Positions 52,567 to 60,589 of a DNA stretch of 64,000 bases are shown here, in pieces. Within the stretch, counting starts at the first letter, position 1. Each line of letters opens with the position of its first letter. The position numbers and the translations under genes are program-made. The DNA is from an uncultured Faecalibacterium sp. Lineage in GTDB: Bacteria > Bacillota > Clostridia > Oscillospirales > Ruminococcaceae. A model generated the notes under the pieces. That model was not told the DNA's origin, did no database searches, and worked only from the letters and a program-made list of their open reading frames with translations. Location of the stretch: the NCBI GenBank assembly GCA_944385995.1, contig CALWZL010000006.1, positions 1 to 64,000 of the forward strand, written 5' to 3'.

Positions 52567-53583
52567 ATGAATATTACCGAGTTCGCCGCCTACGCCGGCG
52601 TATCCAAGGCGGCCGTCAGCCGCTACTTCAACGGCGGGTATCTCAGCGAGGAAAAACGCGCCCGCATTGCCGCCGCGGTGGAAGCCACCGGCTACCACCC
52701 CAGCTTGCAGGCCCAGATGCTCCGCACCCGGCGCACCCGTCAGGTTCTGGTGATCCTGCCCAAACTCTCCAGCGAGAGCTGCGCCCGGATGGTGGAGGGC
52801 ATCTCCGATGTTCTGGACAAAAACAACTATCATCTTCTCCTGGTCAACACCGCCAACGACAGCGCCCGGGAGGTGGCCGCCCTCAATCTGTTACAGCAAA
52901 ACACCGTGGACGGCGTCATTTTGATCGCCACCATCTTCACCCCCGAACACCGGACGGTGCTGGGCAGTCTGCGCCTGCCGGTCATCATCCTGGGCCAGGA
53001 ATACCCGGGGTTCTGCTCGGTGTCCCACGACGACCGGGGAGCCGCCCACGCCGCCACCGCCCACATGCTGTCCAAGGGCCGCAAAGCGCCGGGATTCCTG
53101 GGCGTCACCATGCTGGACAAGGCCGCCGGCCTGGACCGGCGCCGGGGCTTTGAGGACGCCCTCCGGGAAGCCGGGGTCCCCCTGCGTCCCGGCCGCACCA
53201 GCATTGCCGCCTTCAATATGGAGTCGGGCTATGAACAGGCCAGCACCCTTTTGAAGCGGGAACCCTCCCTGGACTGTCTGTTCTGTGCAACCGATTCCAT
53301 CGCCATCGGCGCCCTGCAATACTGCCGCAGCCATGGCATCCGGGTCCCCGAGGATCTGATGATTACCGCCGTGGGCGACAGCGAAGCCGGCCGGGTCGCC
53401 TATGTTCCCATCACCAGCGTCCAGCTCCACTACCGGACCGCCGGACGGCTGGCCGCCGAGATGCTGCTGGAACATCTGGCCGACCCGCACGCCAAGGTGG
53501 AGAGCCGGGTCCTGGATTATGTCCTGCGGCCCCGCGCCTCCACCGGCGACGCCTCTCCTGAAGAAGACATTTGGGCGGAATAA
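52567..53583 (+). CDS. LacI-family repressor of the sucrose operon
   Basis: 338 residues. The helix-turn-helix ITEFAAYAGVSKAAVSRYFNGGYLSEEKRARI is followed by a hinge and a periplasmic-binding-protein-like sensor domain with VDGVILIATIF, LPVIILGQEY and LDCLFCATDSIAIGAL. ATG at 52567 follows ACGGAGG. It lies directly before the sucrose-type PTS and hydrolase genes and probably represses them and itself, with sucrose-6-phosphate or fructose as inducer (known for ScrR/SacR relatives; inferred here). Confidence 0.85.
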   Translation: MNITEFAAYAGVSKAAVSRYFNGGYLSEEKRARIAAAVEATGYHPSLQAQMLRTRRTRQVLVILPKLSSESCARMVEGISDVLDKNNYHLLLVNTANDSAREVAALNLLQQNTVDGVILIATIFTPEHRTVLGSLRLPVIILGQEYPGFCSVSHDDRGAAHAATAHMLSKGRKAPGFLGVTMLDKAAGLDRRRGFEDALREAGVPLRPGRTSIAAFNMESGYEQASTLLKREPSLDCLFCATDSIAIGALQYCRSHGIRVPEDLMITAVGDSEAGRVAYVPITSVQLHYRTAGRLAAEMLLEHLADPHAKVESRVLDYVLRPRASTGDASPEEDIWAE

Positions 53584-53673
53584 CCGCCCTTTTTTCTGAA
53601 ACAGCATGAAATCGATAACGCAAAATCTCCATCTTTGTCTCATATGCGCATGGAAATTGATCGAAATTTCGTC

Positions 53674-53704
53674 TATACTATAGGCACAAAGTGAAATCGT
53701 TCCC
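53674..53704 (+). promoter_or_regulatory. Sucrose operon -10 and operator
   Basis: TATACT at 53674-53679 with a weak -35. GTGAAATCGTTCC lies at 53691-53703 downstream of it, sharing GAAATCGTT with the repressor promoter. A further TGAAATCGAT lies upstream at 53607-53616. Confidence 0.55.
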
Positions 53705-53768
53705 TCTTTCTTCCCTCTGAAGGACGGAACGGTGTGATTGCGGTTTTCAAGAGAAAGGAGAAGCGTTT

Positions 53769-55157
53769 ATGGATTACAAAAAAGCAGCGCAGCAGGTGCT
53801 GGACGCCGTCGGCGGCTCCGGCAACATCGTGTCAGCGGCCCACTGTGCCACCCGGCTCCGGCTGGTCATTGCGGACAACAGCAAGGTGAACAAGCAGGCC
53901 CTGGAAGATGCCGAGGGTGCCAAGGGCGTCTTTGAGGCCCAGGGCCAGCTCCAGATCATCTTCGGCACCGGCACCGTCAACAAGGTGTACGACGAATTTA
54001 TTGCCCTGTCGGGTGTGCAGGGCGGCACCAAGGAGGATGTCAAGCGGGCTGCAGCGGCCAAAGCCCCCCTGCCTCAGCGGCTGATTAAGACCCTGGGCGA
54101 CATCTTTGTTCCCATCATTCCCGCCATCGTGGCCTCGGGCTTTTTGATGGGCATCATGGAAGCCCTCAAGTTCATGGTCAACAACGGCTTTTTGAACATT
54201 GACACTTCCGGCTCCATCTATGTGTTCGCAGACCTGTTTTCCAACACGGCCTACACCTTCCTGCCCATTCTGATCGCCTTTGCGGCGGCCAAGGTCTTTG
54301 GCGGCAACCAGTTCCTGGGCGCCGTCATCGGCATGATTATGATTCACCCCAACCTGCAGAACGCCTGGACCGTCTCGGAGGGCGTCGAGGTGATGCAGCC
54401 GGTGTTCGGCGGCCTGTACTCGGTGCCTCTGGTGGGCTATCAGGGCCACGTCATCCCGGTCATCATCGCAGTGTGGGTCATGTGCCAGATCGAAAAGCGG
54501 CTGCACAAGGTGGTCCCCGCCATGATCGACCTGTTTGTCACCCCGCTGGTCTCGGTCTTTGTCACCGGCTACCTGACCCTGTCCATCATCGGACCCATCT
54601 TCACCACCATTGAGAACGGCATCATCGGCGGCGTCCAGACCCTGATTACTCTTCCCTTCGGCATCGGTTCCTTTGTGATGGGCGGCCTGTACGCTGTCAC
54701 CGTTGTGGCCGGCATCCACCACATGTACACCATCATCGACCTGGGCCAGCTGGCACAGTACGGCTTCACCTACTGGCTGCCCCTGGCCAGCGCGGCCAAC
54801 ATGGGCCAGGGCGGCGCAGCACTGGCTGTCGCCCTCAAGAGCAAGAACGCCAAGGTCAAGTCGATGGCTCTGCCTTCCGCCCTGTCGGCCTGCATGGGCA
54901 TCACCGAACCCGCCATCTTCGGCGTCAACCTCCGCTTCTTCAAGCCCTTCATCGGCGGTCTGGCCGGCGGCGCCTGCGGCGCTCTGTATGCCAGCATTGT
55001 GGGCCTGGGCGCAACGGGTACCGGCGTCACCGGCATCTTCGGCGTTCTGCTCTGCCTGCATGAGCCTGTCCAGTATATCATTTCCATCGCCATTGCCTTC
55101 ATTGTTGCCTTTGTGGTTACCTGGCTGATCTGGAAACCGGAGGATGCTGCCGAATGA
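53769..55157 (+). CDS. scrA: PTS permease EIIBC, sucrose type
   Basis: 462 residues. EIIB domain with phospho-Cys26 in [15 protein letters not shown] with VVAGIHHMYTIIDLGQLAQYG, a stretch characteristic of sucrose/trehalose-class permeases, and GITEPAIFGVNLRF. No EIIA domain. ATG at 53769 follows AGAAAGGAG. The GH32 gene begins inside its stop codon, which fixes the pair as sucrose uptake as sucrose-6-phosphate followed by hydrolysis. Name given from the pairing with GH32 and the LacI regulator. Confidence 0.85.
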   Translation: MDYKKAAQQVLDAVGGSGNIVSAAHCATRLRLVIADNSKVNKQALEDAEGAKGVFEAQGQLQIIFGTGTVNKVYDEFIALSGVQGGTKEDVKRAAAAKAPLPQRLIKTLGDIFVPIIPAIVASGFLMGIMEALKFMVNNGFLNIDTSGSIYVFADLFSNTAYTFLPILIAFAAAKVFGGNQFLGAVIGMIMIHPNLQNAWTVSEGVEVMQPVFGGLYSVPLVGYQGHVIPVIIAVWVMCQIEKRLHKVVPAMIDLFVTPLVSVFVTGYLTLSIIGPIFTTIENGIIGGVQTLITLPFGIGSFVMGGLYAVTVVAGIHHMYTIIDLGQLAQYGFTYWLPLASAANMGQGGAALAVALKSKNAKVKSMALPSALSACMGITEPAIFGVNLRFFKPFIGGLAGGACGALYASIVGLGATGTGVTGIFGVLLCLHEPVQYIISIAIAFIVAFVVTWLIWKPEDAAE

Positions 55158-56551
55158 ACGCATTACAGCGCGATTTAAAGCGTCTGGTTCCCCTCATCGA
55201 GGAACTGGAAACCCCGAAAGCCCGTTCTGACCCCCACCGCCAGCAATTTCACATTCAGCCTCCGGTGGGCTGGCTGAACGATCCCAACGGCCTGTGCAAA
55301 GTGGGAGACACTTACCATGTTTTCTACCAGTACAGCCCCTTCAATCCCAACGGCGGCGTCAAGATGTGGGCCCATGTCACCAGCACCGATCTGCTCCACT
55401 GGGAACAGCAGCCGGTGATGCTCTACCCCGACGAGCCCTTTGACTGCCACGGCGCCTATTCCGGCTCGGCCCTGTATGAGGACGGCAAACTCTGGCTGTT
55501 CTACACCGGCAATATCAAGCTGCCGGGCGACTACGACCACATCAACAGCGGCCGGGAAAACAACCTCTGTCTGGCCACCAGCCGGGACTGCATCGCCATC
55601 GACACCAAGGAATGCCTGCTCCACAACCGGGATTATCCCGAGGGCCTGTCCTGCCATGTGCGGGACCCCAAAGTCTGGGCCCAGGATGGCCGGTACTACC
55701 TGGTGATGGGCGCCCGCACCGTGGACAGCAAGGGCGAAGTGCTGGTGTTTGAGAGTTCCGATAAGCGCAGCTGGCACCACTGCAGCACCCTGACCACCCC
55801 GGAAACGGTGGGCTATATGTGGGAGTGCCCCGACCTGTTCGAGCTGGACGGCCAGTGGTACCTGATGGCTTCGCCCCAGGGCTATGAATGCCAGAACCAG
55901 TATGGATGCGGCTACTTCCCCCTGTATGGAGATTTCCGGGGCGCCTACACCCTGGGGGACTTCCACCTGCTGGACTACGGCTTCGACTACTATGCACCCC
56001 AGAGCTTTTCGGACGGAGGCCGGCGGCTTCAGTTCGGCTGGATGGGGATGCCCGACGCATCCTACACCAACCCGACGGCCGCCTATGGCTGGCAGCACTG
56101 CCTGACGGTTCCCCGGGAACTGACCCGGGCTGCCGACGGTTCCCTGCTCCAGACTCCGGCCCAGGAGCTGAAAGCCCTTCGGGGGGAAGCAGTCGCCCTC
56201 GCCGCCAACGAGACCCTGACTCTGGGTCCCTGCTTCGAACTGACCGCCGCCCCTCTGGGCAGTTTCTGCCTGACGGTGGCGGAAGGGCTGGTCCTCTCCT
56301 ACGATGAGCCCCACCGCTCTGTCTCGCTGCGGTTCACCGATGCCGCCCTCAGCGGCGGCCGGGAGGAACGCCGCCTCACCCTGGATGTCCCCTGCCGTGC
56401 ATTTCAGGTGCTGGCCGACACGTCCAGCCTGGAAATCTTCCTGAACGGCGGCGCCTATGTCCTCAGCACCCGCTATTATCCGGTTCCCGGTCCGGTGCCG
56501 GTCCGCCTGAACGGTGCAAACGCCACCCTCTGGCCGCTGGCCCTCTCCTGA
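55154..56551 (+). CDS. scrB: GH32 sucrose-6-phosphate hydrolase
   Basis: 465 residues. The GH32 beta-propeller triad is seen: nucleophile Asp in GWLNDPNG, transition-state Asp in HVRDPKVW, acid/base Glu in WECPDLF, plus FYQYSPF and YSGSAL. The C-terminal beta-sandwich ends at residue 465. No signal peptide, so it acts inside on phosphorylated sucrose from the coupled EIIBC. ATG at 55154 overlaps the permease stop (ATGA). It ends before two terminators. Confidence 0.9.
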   Translation: MNALQRDLKRLVPLIEELETPKARSDPHRQQFHIQPPVGWLNDPNGLCKVGDTYHVFYQYSPFNPNGGVKMWAHVTSTDLLHWEQQPVMLYPDEPFDCHGAYSGSALYEDGKLWLFYTGNIKLPGDYDHINSGRENNLCLATSRDCIAIDTKECLLHNRDYPEGLSCHVRDPKVWAQDGRYYLVMGARTVDSKGEVLVFESSDKRSWHHCSTLTTPETVGYMWECPDLFELDGQWYLMASPQGYECQNQYGCGYFPLYGDFRGAYTLGDFHLLDYGFDYYAPQSFSDGGRRLQFGWMGMPDASYTNPTAAYGWQHCLTVPRELTRAADGSLLQTPAQELKALRGEAVALAANETLTLGPCFELTAAPLGSFCLTVAEGLVLSYDEPHRSVSLRFTDAALSGGREERRLTLDVPCRAFQVLADTSSLEIFLNGGAYVLSTRYYPVPGPVPVRLNGANATLWPLALS

Positions 56552-56617
56552 ACCGGTTCCCCTTCTCCCGGCGCGCAGGGCGCCGCGAGAAACGATAAGA
56601 AGGTAAAAATCCGCGCC

Positions 56618-56665
56618 ACCCGGCGGCGGGCAGGTTTCCGACCCTGTCCGCCGCCGGGTGTTTTT
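56618..56665 (+). terminator. Terminator of the sucrose operon
   Basis: ACCCGGCGGCGG (56618-56629) with CCGCCGCCGGGT (56648-56659), then GTTTTTA. Confidence 0.85.
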
Positions 56666-56710
56666 ATATATAGGTGAAAGCCCTTTCCGGCACCCCCGAT
56701 CCGGTCATCC

Positions 56711-56742
56711 GCCGCCCTGTCCTTGCAAGGGCGGCTTTTTCT
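56711..56742 (+). terminator. Second terminator after the sucrose operon
   Basis: GCCGCCCT (56711-56718) with AGGGCGGC (56728-56735), then TTTTT. The stretch 56743-56870 is AT-rich and non-coding. Confidence 0.75.
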
Positions 56743-56876
56743 TGTCTTTCTGCCGGGACCTGAATTCGCCTTTTTCCGCCAGTATAGACCAAACCAAGCC
56801 CTATTTTGTACCGTATTTGGTAATTTTACACAATGAATCCATCATTTTTTTGGCGCATTACGGTGTCAACACCATT

Positions 56877-56935
56877 AAAATGTAGGGATACAACACAAAA
56901 TATTTCTAATTTTCGCTTCAGGGTTGTGATATACT
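56877..56935 (+). promoter_or_regulatory. Promoter of the GPH transporter, possibly in the AraC regulon
   Basis: Extended -10 TGA-TATACT (56930-56935 for the hexamer) without a good -35. AAAATGTAGGGA (56877) and ACAAAATATTTC, 53 bases before the -10, resemble the GH3/GH2 promoter motif in order and distance but match it only partly. Confidence 0.4.
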
Positions 56936-57007
56936 ACAAGCACGGTAACCAATATTCCGCAACTTTGTCCAGTTCAGACTGTGCAAAGTGATGTACGCAA
57001 CCCACTC

Positions 57008-57046
57008 GGGCCAGTTCGGGGCATGCGGTACCCCGCGAACCGGCCC
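57008..57046 (+). other. Stem-loop in the GPH transporter 5' leader
   Basis: GGCC.GTTCG.GGG pairs with CCC.CGAAC.GGCC across a 10-base loop, just before AAAAAAGGAG. It may affect initiation or mRNA stability; no T run, so not a terminator. Confidence 0.5.
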
Positions 57047-57071
57047 CCAGCCAAAAAAGGAGTAATCATTT

Positions 57072-58469
57072 ATGGCAAACACCGGAACCACAGCCGTGCG
57101 TCCCTTTGGTATGCGGGACAAAATCGGCTACATGTTCGGTGACTTCGGCAACGATTTCACCTTCATGCTTTCTTCCAGCTTCATGATGGTCTTTTACACC
57201 GACATCATGGGCGTGTCCTCCGTCATTGTCGGCCTGCTGATGATGGCCGCCCGCTTTATCGACGCCTTCACCGATGTCACCATGGGCCAGATCATCGACT
57301 ATTCCAAGCCGACCAAGGACGGCCGTTTCCGTCCCTGGATCAAGCGGATGTGCGGCCCGGTGGCCATTGCTTCCTTCCTGATCTACCAGTCCGAGTTCGC
57401 CGGCATGCCGATGGCCTTCAAGGTCGTCTGGATGTTCGTGACCTACCTGCTGTGGGGTTCTGTGTTCTACACCTCCATCAACATCCCCTACGGCTCGATG
57501 GCTTCCGCCATTTCGGCCAATGCGGATGACCGCACCCAGCTGTCCACCTTCCGCAGCATCGGCGCCACCCTGGCCAGCCTGGTCATCGGCACCGCCACCC
57601 CGCTGCTGGCCTATGAGACCGTCAACGGCAACCCCGTCCTGAGCGGCAGCCGGATGCTGGTGATGTCCGGTGCCTTCAGCATCTGCGCCATCATCTGCTA
57701 CATGCTCTGCTTCAACCTGACCACCGAGCGTGTCGTGATTCCTCCCAAGACCGAGAAGTTCAGCTTTGCCACCCTGTTCAAGACTGTCTTTACCAGCCGC
57801 TCCCTGATCGGCATCATCCTGGCTGCTATCTGCCTGCTGCTGACCATGCTGACCATGTCCGGCATGAACCCCTACATCTTCCCCTACTACTTCCGCAACA
57901 CCGCCGCACAGTCTGCCGTGGCCATGTGCTCTTCCTTCGGCACCCTGCTGATCGCCGCTCCTCTGGCTCCGAAACTCTCCGCCAAGTTCGGCAAGAAGGA
58001 GATTTCTGTGGTCGGTTCTCTGGTTGGCGCCGGCCTGTTCCTGATCTGCTACCTGGTGCATCCTGAGAACGCCTGGGTCTACCTGGCATTCTACACTCTG
58101 GCCTACATCGGCATGGGCCTGTTCAACACCGTTGTCTGGGCCATGATTACCGACGTTATCGACGACTGCGAAGTCCGCAAGGGCATCCGCGAGGACGGCA
58201 CCATCTACTCGGTCTACTCCTTCGCCCGCAAGCTGGGCCAGGCTGCTTCTGCTGGTCTGGTGGGCGCTCTGCTGGGCATCATCGGCTACACCGCCGAGAC
58301 TCAGTTTGAGCCTGCTGTCCAGAGCGGCATCTACACCATCGCCTGCATCGCTCCCGTCATCGGCTTTGTGGCCATTGCTCTGGTCCTGATGTTCATCTAT
58401 CCCCTGGACAAGAAGACCGTCGACAACAATGTCAAGACCCTGGAAGCCCGCCGCGCTGCCAAGAAGTAA
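57072..58469 (+). CDS. GPH-family sugar:cation symporter
   Basis: 465 residues, twelve membrane helices. The GPH signature is clear: MRDKIGYMFGDFGNDFTFMLSSSFMMVFYTD, DAFTDVTMGQIID after helix 2, and GRFRPWI. Related to LacS, MelB and the glucuronide carriers, without a C-terminal EIIA domain. ATG at 57072 follows AAAAAAGGAG. Monocistronic. It could feed beta-glycosides or glucuronides to the GH3/GH2 enzymes at 18.9-24.5 kb, as its promoter hints. Substrate unknown. Confidence 0.85.
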   Translation: MANTGTTAVRPFGMRDKIGYMFGDFGNDFTFMLSSSFMMVFYTDIMGVSSVIVGLLMMAARFIDAFTDVTMGQIIDYSKPTKDGRFRPWIKRMCGPVAIASFLIYQSEFAGMPMAFKVVWMFVTYLLWGSVFYTSINIPYGSMASAISANADDRTQLSTFRSIGATLASLVIGTATPLLAYETVNGNPVLSGSRMLVMSGAFSICAIICYMLCFNLTTERVVIPPKTEKFSFATLFKTVFTSRSLIGIILAAICLLLTMLTMSGMNPYIFPYYFRNTAAQSAVAMCSSFGTLLIAAPLAPKLSAKFGKKEISVVGSLVGAGLFLICYLVHPENAWVYLAFYTLAYIGMGLFNTVVWAMITDVIDDCEVRKGIREDGTIYSVYSFARKLGQAASAGLVGALLGIIGYTAETQFEPAVQSGIYTIACIAPVIGFVAIALVLMFIYPLDKKTVDNNVKTLEARRAAKK

Positions 58470-58534
58470 CTTTTGCCAGCTCATGCTCCATCTCCCATCG
58501 CAAGATGAGAGATGCCCAACCTCCTAGCCATATA

Positions 58535-58578
58535 CAACAGAAAGGCCTTCCGGCTGGAACCGGAAGGCCTTTCTGTTG
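58535..58578. terminator. Bidirectional-type terminator after the GPH gene
   Basis: A perfect 19-bp stem around GGCCTTCCGG / CCGGAAGGCC with a 6-base loop; TTG-type tails only, so strength is moderate. Confidence 0.6.
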
Positions 58579-58607
58579 TCCCGGTGCGGAAAGAGGTTGT
58601 GATTTGT

Positions 58608-58676
58608 GAAAGTACGACTTTCCACCGAAAACTTTTTGTGAAAACGCTTGCCAACGGCACCGCAGACCGGTATACT
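58608..58676 (+). promoter_or_regulatory. Promoter of the GDPD gene with cre-like site and palindrome
   Basis: TTGCCA (58648-58653), 17-base spacer, TATACT (58671-58676). TGAAAACGCTTGCC (58639-58652) matches the catabolite-control (CcpA) cre consensus at 12 of 14 positions and overlaps the -35. GAAAGT-ACG-ACTTTC (58608-58622) is a perfect upstream palindrome. Confidence 0.6.
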
Positions 58677-58705
58677 GGTACACCGATACGGAAAGGGGGC
58701 TGCCT

Positions 58706-59722
58706 ATGAGGCCCAAAGTCATCGCACACCGCGGCGCATCCTATCTGGCGCCCGAAAACACCCTGGCCGCCTTCCGCCTGGCTGCCAGCATGGGGGTGGA
58801 TGGAATCGAGTTTGACACCCTGCTCACCGCGGACAATCAGTTGGTGGTTCACCATGAATATATTACCGACCTGCACTGTTCCGTTCATAAGGTCATTCCC
58901 CAGACCACCCTGGAAGAACTGAAAACCCTGGATTTCGGCAGCTGGAAAGGGGAGCGCTGGGCCGGCGAACCCATTCCCACCTTTGCCGAGGCGCTGGAAG
59001 CCTGCAGCAGTGTGGATACCATTCAGGTGGAGTTCAAGTCTCCCCTGGGCGCCAATGCCACCACCGACCAGGACGCCTATGCCGAGCGGATTCTGGAAGA
59101 GGTGGAACGTTCCGGCCTGGCCGATAAAATCATTGTGACTTCCTTCAACCACGGGATTCTCAGCCGGGTCAAGCGGCTGTCTCCCCAGCAGCGGGTGGGG
59201 GTGCTGACCCTGAACTCGGTGGACTCCTACCTGGCACCGCCCCCCGCCCTGCTCCAGTCTCTGGGCCTGGAAAACAGCCTGCCCGACGAGGAAGAGGCCA
59301 CCCGCACCCTGCTGGAAATGGCCCAGAACGCCTCCCTGGACGAAGAAAACGTCAATCCGGCCCGCTGGACCATGGACCGGCTGTGGGCGATTACCTCGGA
59401 CTATCCGGGCCAAAACCTCTTTGAACTGCTCCAGAGTCTGCTGTCCCAGCACAACCTGGCCTCCTACATTTCCAGCCTGGACTTCAGGCCCGAGGTCCTC
59501 AGCTGCCAGTACAACACCTGTTTCCGGGACCGGGACCTGGTCCAGCAGGTGCAGGCCATGGGGATTGAAGTGGCGCCCTGGCCGGTGGATGGGCTGTACG
59601 ATCTCCAGAGCATTCTGGACATGGAGCCTGTCTCCATCGTCACCAACCGCCCCGAGCGGCTGCTCCAGATGCTGGATCCCGCCTTCACCATGCCCGAGGC
59701 CGCCGCGGCCATGCTGGCCTGA
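58706..59722 (+). CDS. Glycerophosphodiester phosphodiesterase
   Basis: 338 residues. GDPD barrel with the catalytic start VIAHRGASYLAPENTLAAF (His9, Arg10, Glu17), metal-binding GIEFDTLLTADNQLVVHHE, and IQVEFKS. An insert at about residues 170-250 enlarges the barrel compared with the 250-residue standard. No signal peptide. ATG at 58706 follows GGAAAGGGGG. It releases glycerol-3-phosphate from deacylated lipids. Its cre-like promoter suggests carbon-catabolite control. Confidence 0.85.
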   Translation: MRPKVIAHRGASYLAPENTLAAFRLAASMGVDGIEFDTLLTADNQLVVHHEYITDLHCSVHKVIPQTTLEELKTLDFGSWKGERWAGEPIPTFAEALEACSSVDTIQVEFKSPLGANATTDQDAYAERILEEVERSGLADKIIVTSFNHGILSRVKRLSPQQRVGVLTLNSVDSYLAPPPALLQSLGLENSLPDEEEATRTLLEMAQNASLDEENVNPARWTMDRLWAITSDYPGQNLFELLQSLLSQHNLASYISSLDFRPEVLSCQYNTCFRDRDLVQQVQAMGIEVAPWPVDGLYDLQSILDMEPVSIVTNRPERLLQMLDPAFTMPEAAAAMLA

Positions 59723-59748
59723 CTGCGCCAAAATTCCTCTCATTTCTA

Positions 59749-59799
59749 CGGATTTGTCACCATTTCGATCTTGACAAATCCGCTTTCTTTTCCGATAAT
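59749..59799 (+). promoter_or_regulatory. Hairpin (GDPD terminator) overlapping the second MarR promoter
   Basis: CGGATTTGTCA (59749-59759) pairs with TGACAAATCCG (59772-59782), then CTTTCTTTT, which can end the GDPD transcript. The same right arm contains TTGACA (59771-59776), 17-base spacer and GATAAT (59794-59799), a good promoter for the MarR gene. Confidence 0.6.
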
Positions 59800-59883
59800 G
59801 GTTTTGTATCGAATTGTTTTTATGCGGACAGTTCGAGGCAAAAACCATCTGCCGCATTTGATCCATTCAAAGGAGTAAACGGA

Positions 59884-60381
59884 ATGGCCATCCAACAACC
59901 ACACCTTGCCCTTCCCGTGGAAGAGGCTCTGTTCAAAAAGGCCCCCAAGGACCTGCCCCAGGTCGTCCCGGCCCAGATCCGCCGGGTCAACAATCTGATC
60001 TCCCGCCGCGTCAACTATTACAGCCGTCTCAACGGCGTGGAAGATGTCACCGTCATGCACGGCTGGATTCTGGCTTTTCTCTATGAGTCCCGGGACCGGG
60101 AAGTATTTCAGCGGGACATCGAGCGGGCCTTCTCCATCACCCGCTCCACGGTCACCAACATCCTCCAGCTGATGGAGAAAAAGGGCTATATCCGCCGGAT
60201 GAGCGTCCCCCAGGATGCCCGGCTCAAGCGGCTGGTCCTGACCGAAGCGGGCGCCCAGGCCCATCAGCAGATCATGCTGAGCCTGCGCCAGACCGACCAG
60301 TTCATCTCCAGTCTTTTGACCGAGGAGGAAAACGCCGAGCTGCTCCGCCTCCTCAACAAACTGCGGGCCGGCCTGGAGTGA
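59884..60381 (+). CDS. MarR-family regulator of the ABC exporter
   Basis: 165 residues. Winged helix-turn-helix at about 60-125 (FQRDIERAFSITRSTVTNIL as recognition region, MEKKGYIRRMSVPQDARLKRL as wing), with helical ends for dimerisation. ATG at 59884 follows AAAGGAG. It lies directly before a two-gene ABC exporter whose promoter carries a perfect 16-base palindrome, the likely operator. TTTTGTATCGA in its own leader resembles half of that site, so autoregulation is possible. Confidence 0.85.
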   Translation: MAIQQPHLALPVEEALFKKAPKDLPQVVPAQIRRVNNLISRRVNYYSRLNGVEDVTVMHGWILAFLYESRDREVFQRDIERAFSITRSTVTNILQLMEKKGYIRRMSVPQDARLKRLVLTEAGAQAHQQIMLSLRQTDQFISSLLTEEENAELLRLLNKLRAGLE

Positions 60382-60437
60382 GTCTCCGGCTCTGTTGAAC
60401 AATCTGTGAACAGACTTTGAAACCTTTCCCAAACCGG

Positions 60438-60499
60438 TTGACATCCGGTTTGGCTTTGGCTACAATGTTCGATGCAAAACAAATTTGTTCGAGAACAAA
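60438..60499 (+). promoter_or_regulatory. ABC exporter promoter with MarR-type operators
   Basis: TTGACA (60438-60443), 17-base spacer, TACAAT (60461-60466). Two overlapping perfect palindromes follow: AACAAATTTGTT (60478-60489) and TTTGTTC-GA-GAACAAA (60484-60499), at the start of the transcript. Confidence 0.75.
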
Positions 60500-60589
60500 C
60501 AATCTAGCATCCAGGGACCATGCCGGTTTTCCAAAGGGCCGTGCCGACGGCCTGCCTGCATGGCCCCAGAAATTTAGGAGGAATGACCC

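Noticed and set aside
56658..56885. 75-codon frame after the sucrose operon
   Set aside because: Covers a terminator and has no ribosome site.
59744..59756. TTCTACGGATT resembling the GH3/GH2 promoter motif
   Set aside because: It is part of the GDPD terminator hairpin and lacks the second half (CCAAAAnTA) and the spacing.
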